Source of the DNA: Theobroma cacao
Taxonomy: Eukaryota > Streptophyta > Magnoliopsida > Malvales > Malvaceae
Assembly: GCF_000208745.1 (NCBI RefSeq)
Contig: NC_030854.1
Coordinates: 16,121,659-16,185,658, forward strand
DNA: 64,000 nt
Direction: 5' to 3'
The notes below the pieces were generated by a model. The model worked only from the letters and a program-made list of their open reading frames with translations, was not told the origin of the DNA and ran no database searches. Below, one piece after another: positions 1 to 10,225 of the stretch; position 1 is the first letter of the stretch, and each line of letters opens with the position of its first letter. The translations under genes and the position numbers were made by a program.

Positions 1-154
1 AGTTCCTAATCATTGTATTATTGATATAGGACACCAATAATGCTCAACGATTGGCACATGTTATATTCCTTACTTGAGAAGTAAGCAATCGCTTTCATAG
101 GTTGAAGTATAGAGATACTTGGAACTAGCATGTGGGTGCTTACCGTGGGGGAGC

Positions 155-2860
155 TATCACAGCCCAATTCCCGAGCCATGATCGACATAAGGGCCTAATA
201 GGCTCAGCCCACAAAGCCCAAGCAAGCCTATTTATATAATCTTATACATTAATCCATATTTCATTAAAATCCAACATTCGTAAGGTTCAAATATGGCTCC
301 TTTGAAAACAATTCATAAAACCCAATTATGCATTTAGAATGGCATCATCAACCATAATATACATATATAGCTTGACAAATGAATCTTGGCATTTCACAAC
401 AAGTATTCATATACACATAATTGGACCTTGACCGTCAGCGGAGTGACTCTAGGCACGGTTGCTAACGTTTAGTGTCATGTTAAACCTACCGAGCAATGGA
501 TAGGGAGGAGCACCTTGTCCTAAAATCCAATCACTTTTAACTCAGAAAAACCTAAAACATGAAGTTTAAAAATGTGAGTATAAACTCAGTGAGTGAACAT
601 AGGAAAGGAACAAGCAACGTTAAGGAAATTTAGAAATCATGATGCACTTAAGTTCAAAAACAATGCAATTTAGTTTAATTCTTGGTAAAAAAAAAAACCC
701 CATTCAAAGCCTTGGTTGTTTAATCACTCGATGATGAAGGATCCATGAACCACAAAAAAAAAGTTGAAGAGTGAAAACTTTAGTAGAATTCAAGCAAGTC
801 AAGCATAATAGATTGATTCTCACTGCAGCGAAAAGGCATTCTCGCTGCAACGAAATTCTGGCCAATTAAAATTTTTTGGGTTTTCACTGCGACAAGGAAG
901 ATCCACTCATGCTGCATTGTACATTAAATTGAACATATTGACAATAATCAAGTTTTCTCAATATTCAATGCAATCACATATTATTTCATACCCTTTTCTA
1001 TAGCATATAAAAACATATCTATAGCATATATATATATATACAAACATGTATACAACCACCACCTCACCCAGCTCATGTGCACTCCACATCGCACATAGCC
1101 AGAGTCATCGTGTGAACCCCCACATCACACACATCAACATCATCGTTTGCACTCCCTACTCGCACACATCATCATCATCGTGTGCACTCCCTACTCGCAC
1201 ACATAAACATCATCATGTGCACTCCTTACTCGCATACATCAACATCACTATCCACACTTCTGCACCCCGTCATCACCGGCATGTGCATTCCCCACATCAC
1301 GCATACGCACAGTTATATTTATTACACAATATTAACTATCAATACGTAACATATATATATTTATATCAACATCATATAAGGCACAAGGATTCATCGTATG
1401 GCACCCTCACAACGTAAAACGTTTTAATAAAGGCTTGTTCCCATGCATAATCTTTAAGGAAAAGTCAAATAAAAATCATTCACACGCTTCGTCCAAATAC
1501 CAATACATTTCCCAAAATATTTTCAAAGCAAGTTCACTCACCTAACAAAACTAGCACCGACAAGGTCCTAATCCAAGTAGTCCTAAAATAACAATAAAAT
1601 CTATATTTATCAATAAACCATAACAATCTCAATTACGTCATCAATTAAATCTAATAATTCTAATGAATTTACATTAGGCAATTTACCCTCTAACTTGACA
1701 TTTAACCTAAGTTTCTAGTCTAATTCACAAACCCATTTGGCCAACTACTCTAATTTAAAATTTTGTTACCTGGATGAGCTTGGAGGCATGAAGATCAACA
1801 AAAAACCTAATCTTTTCAAGAAAAATAATTTGAAAAAATTAGGAAATAAATCTGAAAATATAACCATAAATTTAAAATTTTCAAAAAATGGAAATATATA
1901 CCTTTCAACCTTGAAAATGAGAGATTTGAAGCCAAAAATCCAAGTGTTGTTGAAAGTGAAGTAGAAATAAAAAATAAAGGAAAAAAATAGAGATTTTTCT
2001 TTCTCTCTCCTTGGGTTTGGAAGTGCTGAAAATTAGGGTTAGAAGTTGCAACTTTAGTGAACAAAGAGTTGCGAAAAGGAAGAAGCAAGAAGAAAAAGGA
2101 AATGAAAAGAAAACAAGGAAAGAAAATGAAAGAAAATTAACTCTTCATGGTGGAGAATGGGAAAATGGCGTGGGATGGAGGAGTAAGAAGAAGAAAATTT
2201 GGTGGGAGAGGATAAGAACGGTCATGGCTTAAAAAGAAAGGAGTCAAAGCTTTCTTGGGAAGCTTTGACCAAGTAAATGCAAAATTACCATTTTTCCCTC
2301 CAAGGTATTTATCCTTTTTAATGGTATCCTCCCACCACTCATTTAACTCTAATTTCCTTCTATTACCTTCTTTTACACATGTACAAACGAAGTATAAAGT
2401 TTGTACTCCAATGCGGTGTCCCCATAATATTTAAAATATTTATATACCTGCGCTATCTTTATTTAATAAAGACACGCGAGCCCCATTAACATCATTTTTC
2501 TCTTAAATTTTCTCGTTCTTCTTCTCACCCACTTAGATTGACCATATCTCCTCCTTCATGGAAAATTTCGACATCGAATAAAATATTAATATATTAATAT
2601 TATTTTATTCCAAAAATTTCCTCTTGTCTCCTTGGTACCCAAAATACCTTATTATGCCTCAATTCACTTCTGAATCACTTTTTATCTTGCAAATTCTTCC
2701 CCGATAAAAATATTATTATTTTATTATTATTTCTTCGCATACGAAATATTTTATCCCAAATTATTCCTTTCATCTTTCATCATTTTTAAACATTATAATT
2801 AACCTCAATTGGCATTCGATAATCTTTATTAGTCGCCATATCAAAGTACGGGGTATTACA
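155..2860 (-). mobile_element. T1b solo LTR (first copy)
   Basis: On the minus strand it reads TGTAATACCCCGTACTTTGA at one end and GGGCTGTGATA at the other, the termini shared by the T1b LTRs at 25609-28470 and 48290-53141. Flanks are GGAGC (150-154) and AGAGT (2861-2865). The empty site in the LTR-B copy near 60085 reads AGAGC on the opposite strand, so the TSD is real with one change on each side. No internal region remains, so this is a solo LTR. It carries a CA-rich minisatellite near 1060-1320 and decayed copies of the CTCGCTGCAGCGAG palindrome near 818-905. Confidence 0.82.
1060..1320. repeat. CA-rich minisatellite of the T1/T1b LTRs
   Basis: Degenerate units carry TGTGCACTCCCTACTCGCAC followed by ACATCATCATC-type spacers. 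The same block occurs at 10128-10225 and 26398-26590, and in opposite orientation at 44038-44175. An open frame here (1046-1417) is a by-product of the repeat. Confidence 0.8.
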
Positions 2861-3640
2861 AGAGTGAGTTCACTAAACATGACCCGCCATGAGAAGTGCA
2901 TTTGGTACCTCACTCAAGTGTCTATGCAATGCTTCTCATGTGTTAGTTGTGTAACTACTCCCTAGACTTGAGACACCAGGTAGTTTTGTATGTGGAGTAC
3001 TATGCTTTGATTTCATCCTTATGGGAGCCTAATCAAGGATGCCAAAACAGGATGTTTTTTAGTATAGTATGAAGCATATAAAGGCAAATGAGTGGTCAAG
3101 ATAGGAATTATCACCCTCAAAGGGAAATATCTCATTGGTTCTTGGTTGACTTTAGCTTAATCAAATCCTTCACCAAGGTGATTAGGAGATTATGAAATGA
3201 GTTTCATAAGTCTTAATAAAGCTAATGATCTAACTACAAGAACATATATGGAGATTAATAAGAGTAGCACTACGTCAAGCTTTTATCATCTTCGGGATAT
3301 ATGATGAGGGAATGAATTACACTGAAAAACTGTATACTGAAAGGTTGTCAAAAAATCTTTTGACTCTCTTAAAAATTGGGTGGCCATGATGTATTGCTAG
3401 ATGCCAATAATGGTCTATGGAATTGAATAAGTTAATTTAAAATTGAATATGATTCATTTAAATTAATTAATTAATAATATTATAATTCAATTCCGTTGCC
3501 AACATATTAGGAACCTAATGGGTCACACACAAAGGTTACAATTTGGATTAAATCGAGAGTGTGATGATTTAAGTTAGACTTAAATCAAATTCTATGTTTT
3601 AACTGCTAGGGTCCTAATTAAAAGAGTTTAATTAACTTTT

Positions 3641-3728
3641 GTTTTTTTTTATAATTGGGGAGGGGGGAATTCGAACCCTGCTCTTTAGGTAGGAGGATTA
3701 TGCACTAACCAATGAGCCAAATACTCGA
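3641..3728 (-). mobile_element. Short tRNA-type SINE, copy 1
   Basis: On the minus strand, an A-box-like TGGCTCATTGGTTAGTGC (3702-3719) is followed about 20 bases later by a B-box-like GCAGGGTTCGAATT (3668-3681). A short tail then ends in AATTATAAAAAAAAAA. This is the order of an internal RNA polymerase III promoter with a 3' A-tail. Flanking repeats of about 16-17 bases beginning GTTTAATT (3626-3641 and 3731-3747) look like an imperfect TSD. The matching stretch of the LTR-B copy at 58614-60467 lacks the insert. A second copy lies at 54409-54499. Confidence 0.68.
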
Positions 3729-4250
3729 ATGTTTAATTTGGTTTTTGTTAAATATTATAATTGTTATAATATTAAAGACTTATTTTGAAATTTTTAATAA
3801 GTTAAACCTAGATATAAATATCACATTATAGCCACTCCTTTTTTTTTTGGGGAAAGAAACAAAAAAAAATTCTCTTGAGTGCTGCCACTCTTGAGAAGTT
3901 TATTTTTTTTATTTTGAAAACTTCTCCTTTGATTCCTTGTTGGAAATCAAAGAAGAAAATAGGACAAATTGTTGTCGACTTGCTAGCACAAGCACAAATC
4001 TTGTGTGCATCAATAGAAGCCAAGTGATTTAGTGGCTGGCATTCTTTCATACAAAAGGTGTTCATGTTTTGTGAAGAAAAGGAATCCATTTGATTATGAT
4101 ATCACTTGGAAAGGTACAATTTTTCTAATTTTAAGTGGTGCTTAACTTTGCATTAAACAACAAAGGTGATCCAAAGGTAGGAGGCGTGGTTTTTATCTTA
4201 TTTCAATTTTTGTTATTCCGCTATATTGATGCTTTAATCATGCTGTTCCT

Positions 4251-5912
4251 AGCAGAAGTAGGATCTTTAGTGGATTAATGTGATTGTGTAAAACATGGAT
4301 TTCAAAATTACACAAGCGGAAACACACATCATTCTTATTGCACGTAACATAATCACATCCTAAAAAAATGAGAATCTATTAAGTAAAAAAAAGCATACCT
4401 TTTATTTTGAGATTATTATTTTCGGACACCACCACACCAATGAATGATTTCTCGACCAAACAAGTTTACCACTTATTCTTCAAGGACGCTTTCAACTTGA
4501 ACCTTGAGTGGACAAGGTGTGGAATGCTTGACTACAAGATGACAAACGATTTTGTCTATCTTTTCTTCCTAAAAATTAATCACTATTTTCTTTCACAAAA
4601 TTTAACCAGGAATGGGATAAAGAAAAAAAGATATAGCAAAGTTTGAAGGAGGAGGAAAGAAGCGATGGTTGAAACTTTTCTTAAGAAAAAGTACGTTCGT
4701 TTTTTTTTTCCAATCTCTTCTCTTTTTATTTAAACTCTTGCCTCAAAGGTTTAATCAAAATCAAACACCTTTGAATCAATCTTGACCATCCATTTAGAAT
4801 TATGGAAGCATCAAACATGCACCATAATTATCAAAATTAAATTAAATTAAAGAATAAATAATTTAATTCTTTAACTATTATTTAGAGTTTTTGATAAAAT
4901 AAAACTCCTTATTGAATAATAATTATTCTTTTATTACTATCCATCTTTATTTAAAAAGAATTAATAATAAATAAAAGAGTGATAGTCAAATATGGAGTCT
5001 CCTTTTATCAACATGGATGACTAGATTTATTTTGCTAGAATCCTCCTAGCATTATCTTAATTTACGACAACTCTTGTCTTTAATTAAGACAAATATTTTA
5101 TCTTGTCTAAATTGAGACAAATATGTTTTCTTATCTAGATTTAGACAAAAAATATTTTTCTTGTCATAAATTAAGACAAACATATTTTCTTATCTAAATT
5201 AAGACTAAACATGTTTTAATTCTCATAACCCACTAGGCCTAAATTAATCACTAATCTTTTTGAAATCACTAGAAGTGATGTCAATGCTATGAACTCCATT
5301 ATTTGGTTATTTGTTCCTAAATATTCATATCGGTTATAATCCCAAAATATGGAGACTAGATCAACAGTTTATGATGATCATGCTCATGGTAAATCAAAGA
5401 TTATAAAGAGATTAAACACGAGTCCACTATCCATCAAGATTTCGATTCTACTATAAACAAATGCATAAGTGTGAGATCAAGATTTAAGTAACGGTTAAAC
5501 TTAAATTTGATTCTCACATGATTCTAGTTCATGTTATAGTGTCATTACTTGAAGTCAACCATTTTGATGATTTGAGATGCATCATTCCCTTAAAATGAAT
5601 CACATTCGTTTCATTGGAATTAATATGGACACTTTAGCCTTAACACAATGAAGTGACCAACTTTATTATATGGTTGAGAACAATTTTTAGATTCAATTAA
5701 AATTCATGTCTCCTATGTATGACTCTTCATACAAATGTATTTTAATATCTTAAAAGAATCATGGTACCTTAATAACTAGATAATGAATGCTTACTTAAAA
5801 CAAGCTCTTTGTCTTATTATCAAAATGTACTTTCCTTACAAATAAATTTAATGAAATTAAGCATGAAAATATACTTGCTTTCCAGGGCACCATATTCTCA
5901 AAATTCCTAACA
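4251..5912 (-). mobile_element. LTR-C solo LTR, left copy
   Basis: It matches in reverse complement the LTR-C 5' LTR pieces at 57426-58613 and 60468-61451. Its minus-strand start, TGTTAGGAATTTTGAGAATA, equals the start of the LTR-C element at 22728. It sits near the 3' end of LTR-B. The right flank CCATA (5913-5917) equals the uninterrupted LTR-B sequence; the left flank is a diverged TCCTA. It carries five tandem palindromic units at 5071-5215. There is no internal region and no coding sequence. Confidence 0.7.
5071..5215. repeat. Five tandem ~30-bp palindromic units in LTR-C
   Basis: Five units of about 30 bases each centre on a self-complementary core close to TTGTCTTAATTAAGACAA, separated by ATATTTT-type spacers. 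The array recurs at 60484-60650 in the other LTR-C copy, so it is an old part of the LTR. Confidence 0.8.
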
Positions 5913-5930
5913 CCATAGGCATGCAATATC

Positions 5931-6091
5931 AACTCATGCATACCATCATATGCAACATAACACATATATGGAACTTCTCAAAATATATGGTGTAAGTGCA
6001 ACCATTTCATATATCATTAAAGTGCAACATTCTTAGAGCACCATATCATTTACATGTCTCAAAACTGTGGGGTGTCCATATGGCACTTGAA
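5931..6091. other. Unassigned flank left of Ath-1
   Basis: AT-rich sequence between the end of LTR-B/LTR-C and the Ath-1 LTR start. It may be the first part of the LTR-B element's internal region, but I see no primer-binding site or ORF. Confidence 0.4.
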
Positions 6092-7643
6092 TGATAACTC
6101 TATTATATAGAGTTATTTTGATACATTTTGAGGGCTTAAGTAGCTAAACCTTTGAGCTTTAAGGTTCCAATTTTAGCATTTGATGTGTTTTTCTAATTTA
6201 AGTTAGATTACATGTTCAATAGTTAAATTAAGTTATTTTAGTTTAATTTTACATTAATTTACTCTAAGAAGAGTTAATGTGGATTTCTCTCATGATTTTG
6301 TGTAGGATATGTGATGAGCAAGGTGCAATTGAGTTATAATAACATAGGTATGGTGAAGGCTTTACTCATACATGTTGTAGTAATTTAATAATAACTTGGC
6401 TGCAGAAGTCAAATTCATGGGATATTTAATCCATTGGAAAGCTAAAAGAATGGGCTACATGTCACGGCCTAAATTTTGAGCCATGACCGGTGCAAGGGCC
6501 CAATGGGCATAGCCCACTAAACCCAAGCAAGCCTATTTATGAAATTCTATTTCATCATTCCCACCATCATTTCTAACCACAAATCTTTATTCTCAACTAT
6601 ACGTGTTTTGATAATAAACAAGACAACCAAATATTTATATTTGTACTAATCCAAAATATTGTCATTCATTGCCATCTCATAATGGCATCATCATATCACA
6701 TAAACATCTGTTGTTTGTAGCCTAAATCTTAGCGATTTACATCAAGTGTAAATCCACATACAAAATTCTTAAAGACCAGCGAAGTGACTTGGGTGAGGCC
6801 ACAACTACCGAATGCCATATACCTTCAAAGGGGTGAATACGAGTGGTCTCCTTAATCTCGATCCCAACTAGATACGGATCTGAAAACATGCAATTTAAAA
6901 GAGTGAGTATAAACTCAGTGAGTAAACATAAGAAAGGAACAAGCAACAATAAGGAATGTTTTAGAAAACATGATGCACTTACAATAAAACCATGTAATTT
7001 AGTCTAAGTTTTAGTTAAAACCCCTCATCCCAAACTTTGAATGTTTAATCCCTTCATGTTACAAGATCCATGATAAAGCATGAAGTTGAATAGAATGAAA
7101 ATTTTAGCAATGACCAGGCAGGACAAGCAAATAGATGTTTTTCTCGCTGCAGGGAAGAGGTAGTCTTGGTTTGCATATGCTTCAGTTTTTCAAGTATAAC
7201 TCCACTACAGAAGTCCAATTGATATGATTGTTAGGTCATTAGAAAGATAAGAGGTGTGATACCCCAACTTCTGTAGGCTTGTAACTAAGTATAGATGTAA
7301 TAATATGAGCTAGGGGTAGTTTCGTCATTTTCTCTAATAAGCTTCTAGAAGAAAGTTTTATGATATTTTAAGGCCTAAATAGGCATAAGATAGTATAAAT
7401 GATGTGTGCTAATGAAAACACGAAGAAAACTAGAAGTTTCAATAATTTTCATAATAGGGGCAAAATGGTCATTTTTCACCTCGAGTTAAAATTTTAAGTT
7501 TTTATGAACCCAAGCATGTTTAGACCATTATGAATATTGTCCCAGTGTTAAAAGAGCAAAAAGATTGCATAAAAGATTGTAGGAGAGTAAGTTAATTAGT
7601 GGAGGGGCATTTTCGTAATTTTAAAGGAAAGGATAAGATTGCC

Positions 7644-7651
7644 TATAAATA
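7644..7651 (+). promoter_or_regulatory. T1 LTR TATA box
   Basis: TATAAATA, conserved at 43199-43206 in the other plus-strand T1 LTR, about 390 bases from the LTR start in both. This is the likely core promoter of the LTR. Confidence 0.6.
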
Positions 7652-7998
7652 CCTTGAATTTTCAGCAGCTTCTTGAATTTTCCAGCAACTGGTCTTCTTC
7701 TTCCCTTCTCCTCTCTCACATTTCTTCAAACTCCATGGAAGCTTGATTTTCAAACTTCCACAACTTTCTCTCTCTAGCTCCAATTTTCATGCTTTTGGTG
7801 CACCCTTCCATAAACCCTTGTGCTATTCCATCTTCTCACTTCAAAAACCTTGAAATATCTTGTTTTCATACTTTCTCTCACTAGTTGGGCATTTTAGAGA
7901 GAGAAAAAGAGAATCACTCAATTCATTTGGAAGCTATTGGAAGAGAATCCAACTACAAAGGAACCCTAGGGTGAGTGATGCACCAAGTTTGATTTTTA

Positions 7999-8609
7999 NN
8001 NNNNNNNNNNNNNNNNNNNNNNNNNNNNNNNNNNNNNNNNNNNNNNNNNNNNNNNNNNNNNNNNNNNNNNNNNNNNNNNNNNNNNNNNNNNNNNNNNNNN
8101 NNNNNNNNNNNNNNNNNNNNNNNNNNNNNNNNNNNNNNNNNNNNNNNNNNNNNNNNNNNNNNNNNNNNNNNNNNNNNNNNNNNNNNNNNNNNNNNNNNNN
8201 NNNNNNNNNNNNNNNNNNNNNNNNNNNNNNNNNNNNNNNNNNNNNNNNNNNNNNNNNNNNNNNNNNNNNNNNNNNNNNNNNNNNNNNNNNNNNNNNNNNN
8301 NNNNNNNNNNNNNNNNNNNNNNNNNNNNNNNNNNNNNNNNNNNNNNNNNNNNNNNNNNNNNNNNNNNNNNNNNNNNNNNNNNNNNNNNNNNNNNNNNNNN
8401 NNNNNNNNNNNNNNNNNNNNNNNNNNNNNNNNNNNNNNNNNNNNNNNNNNNNNNNNNNNNNNNNNNNNNNNNNNNNNNNNNNNNNNNNNNNNNNNNNNNN
8501 NNNNNNNNNNNNNNNNNNNNNNNNNNNNNNNNNNNNNNNNNNNNNNNNNNNNNNNNNNNNNNNNNNNNNNNNNNNNNNNNNNNNNNNNNNNNNNNNNNNN
8601 NNNNNNNNN
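7999..8609. other. Assembly gap (611 Ns)
   Basis: A run of N inside the T1 LTR, bordered on the right by a TA dinucleotide run (8610-8632). Two apparent frames that cross it (7860-8636 and 7934-8701) are artefacts. Confidence 0.98.
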
Positions 8610-8808
8610 TATATATATATATATATATATATGTAAATATGTGTGTTATAGGAAATTGATGGATAATGGTTTATGGTTGTAATGCATGTGAAACTTGACA
8701 TATTAAACCTTGAGAAATTGTTATGTGTTTCATATTGGTTTTGAACATTTCAAACAGGGTGGTTTTTCCTTTGGGAGAAGGGTAAATTTTGCATTGATGC
8801 CCTGTATT

Positions 8809-9245
8809 TCACTGCAGCGAGAAACTCTCGGGTATTGAAAGGGTAGGCTGGCAGAAAACTCGCTGCAGCGAGAATGACACTGTAGCTTCTCGCTGCAGCG
8901 AAATGCATTCTCGTTGCAGTGAGAAACTTTCTGTTTTCTGGGTTGCAATTTCGTTGCAGCGAGAAACATTCTGTTTTTGGGTAGAAATTTCGCTGCAGTG
9001 AATTCAATCTTGCTGCAACGAAAAACTTTCTGTTTTGGTCTCTTATCTTGTCCAATTGCTGCCCTATCTTTCACTTCTTTGCTACCATATGGGAGCATTG
9101 ACTTCCAACATTAAAGATTAAAAGAGTTAAGTTTTAAAATGAAGAGGTTTAGTGAGAAACCCTCGGCTAGTTGAGAAACCTTCGTTTGGTTAATAACTAA
9201 ATCCCAACGTCGTTGCATCGGAAATGCATTCTCGCTACAGCGAAG
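8809..9245. repeat. Palindrome array CTCGCTGCAGCGAG in T1 LTR
   Basis: About nine copies of a 14-18 base self-complementary motif (ideal form TTCTCGCTGCAGCGAGAA) lie between 8809 and 9025 and again at 9206-9245, with spacing of roughly 20-45 bases. A perfect 14-base copy is at 8859-8872. Most differences are C/T or G/A. Related arrays are at 44348-44525 and about 818-905. Confidence 0.85.
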
Positions 9246-10127
9246 ATTCGTTGTGTATTTGACTTGCTTATGCAATATTGAAGCTTTCATTCTTCAAATG
9301 ATTCGCTATGTATGGGTTCATGATTTTCAAATGATTAATCACTTAAGGGCTCAATAAGGGGTTTTATTAGGAGTGAACCAAATTGCATTGTTTTGAAACT
9401 AGTGCATCATGATTTTAAATTTTCCTTTGTTGTTGCTTGTTCCCTTCCTTGTTCACTCACTAGGTTTATACTCACCATTTCAAATTCATGTTTTCAGATC
9501 ATGAAACAGTCGGTAACAAGGACGAGGTATCCTTGTAGACCTATGTCCATCTTTTGGTATGTGTCTCAGCATTCAGTAGCTGTACATTCATTCGAGTCCC
9601 TCCGCTGGAAGTCAAGTCTTCTTTTTGAGATGTATAGGCGAACCTAATGTACATTATTGGAATACATGCTATAGACAATGTATGTATATGATAAATGAGA
9701 AATGCCAATACGAGTTGGCAATGTCTATTACTATTTTGATTTTAAGTTTTGAAAAATGACTTAGCAATTTATGATGGAATGATGAACACGTCGGACTATT
9801 AGGCTTGCTTGGGCTTAATGGACTACGTCCATTGGGCCCATGCGCCGATCATGACCCGAAATTTGGGTCGTGACAAGAGGCTGGGCTACAACTTTTATGT
9901 TTGCCACTTTGCCCAGTTCTAATTGGAAGGTGGTTCAAATCTTTGTCAAAGTGAAAGCACTGCACTAGAATCTTGGGACCACCCGAGAATTTCTCGCTGT
10001 AGTGAGAACCAAGCCATTTTCTTGCTGATATGAAAAGCAATTTGGGAGCGATTAACAATGCCAACATACAACACAATCATAAATATTTTCATAAACTTTC
10101 TACAACATTTATATATATACATACATC

Positions 10128-10225
10128 ATCATGCATACCATCCCACCACACTCAGCTCATGTGCACTCCCTACACACACAATGTAATATCATCATCATCA
10201 GCTCATGTGCACTCCCACACCGTAC
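10128..10225. repeat. CA-rich minisatellite in T1 LTR
   Basis: Two to three units of the CTCATGTGCACTCCC type seen at 1060-1320. Nothing else is visible here. Confidence 0.65.

Larger units (their letters stand above)
1..5930 (+). mobile_element. LTR-B copia-like LTR, left copy, interrupted three times
   Basis: The pieces 1-154, 2861 to about 4250, and about 5913-5930 match, in reverse complement and in order, the LTR-B solo LTR at 58614-60467. The 5' end lies outside the window. The copy is split by a T1b solo LTR, a SINE and an LTR-C solo LTR. The family is called copia-like only because the intact copy begins TGTTGGG on its own strand and ends in CA; no coding sequence is attached. The join near 4250 is fuzzy by about 10 bases. 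The 5913-5930 piece rests on a short match (CCATAG) and is the least certain. Confidence 0.6.
7255..9875 (+). mobile_element. T1 solo LTR, plus orientation, inside another T1 LTR
   Basis: It runs from TGTGATACCCC to GGGTCGTGACA with a perfect TSD, AGAGG (7250-7254 and 9876-9880). A TATA box lies at 7644-7651, giving the orientation. It contains the assembly gap 7999-8609, so its true length is unknown. Host and insert belong to the same family but point in opposite directions. Confidence 0.88.

Noticed and set aside
1046..1417. 123-aa His/Ser/Thr-rich frame
   Set aside because: It is the CA-rich minisatellite of a T1b LTR read in one frame.
3668..3719. A tRNA gene
   Set aside because: A and B boxes are present, but there is no acceptor stem or anticodon arm that pairs, and an A-tail follows; a SINE fits better.
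3826..4089. 87-aa minus-strand frame
   Set aside because: It lies inside LTR-B; the aligned LTR-B copy near 58900-59100 does not appear to keep it.
7860..8701. Two frames of over 250 codons
   Set aside because: They run through 611 Ns; the real parts are short LTR sequence.
8809..9245. CRISPR-like regularly spaced repeats
   Set aside because: The units are palindromes within a plant LTR, degenerate, with short non-unique spacers and no cas genes; the DNA is eukaryotic.
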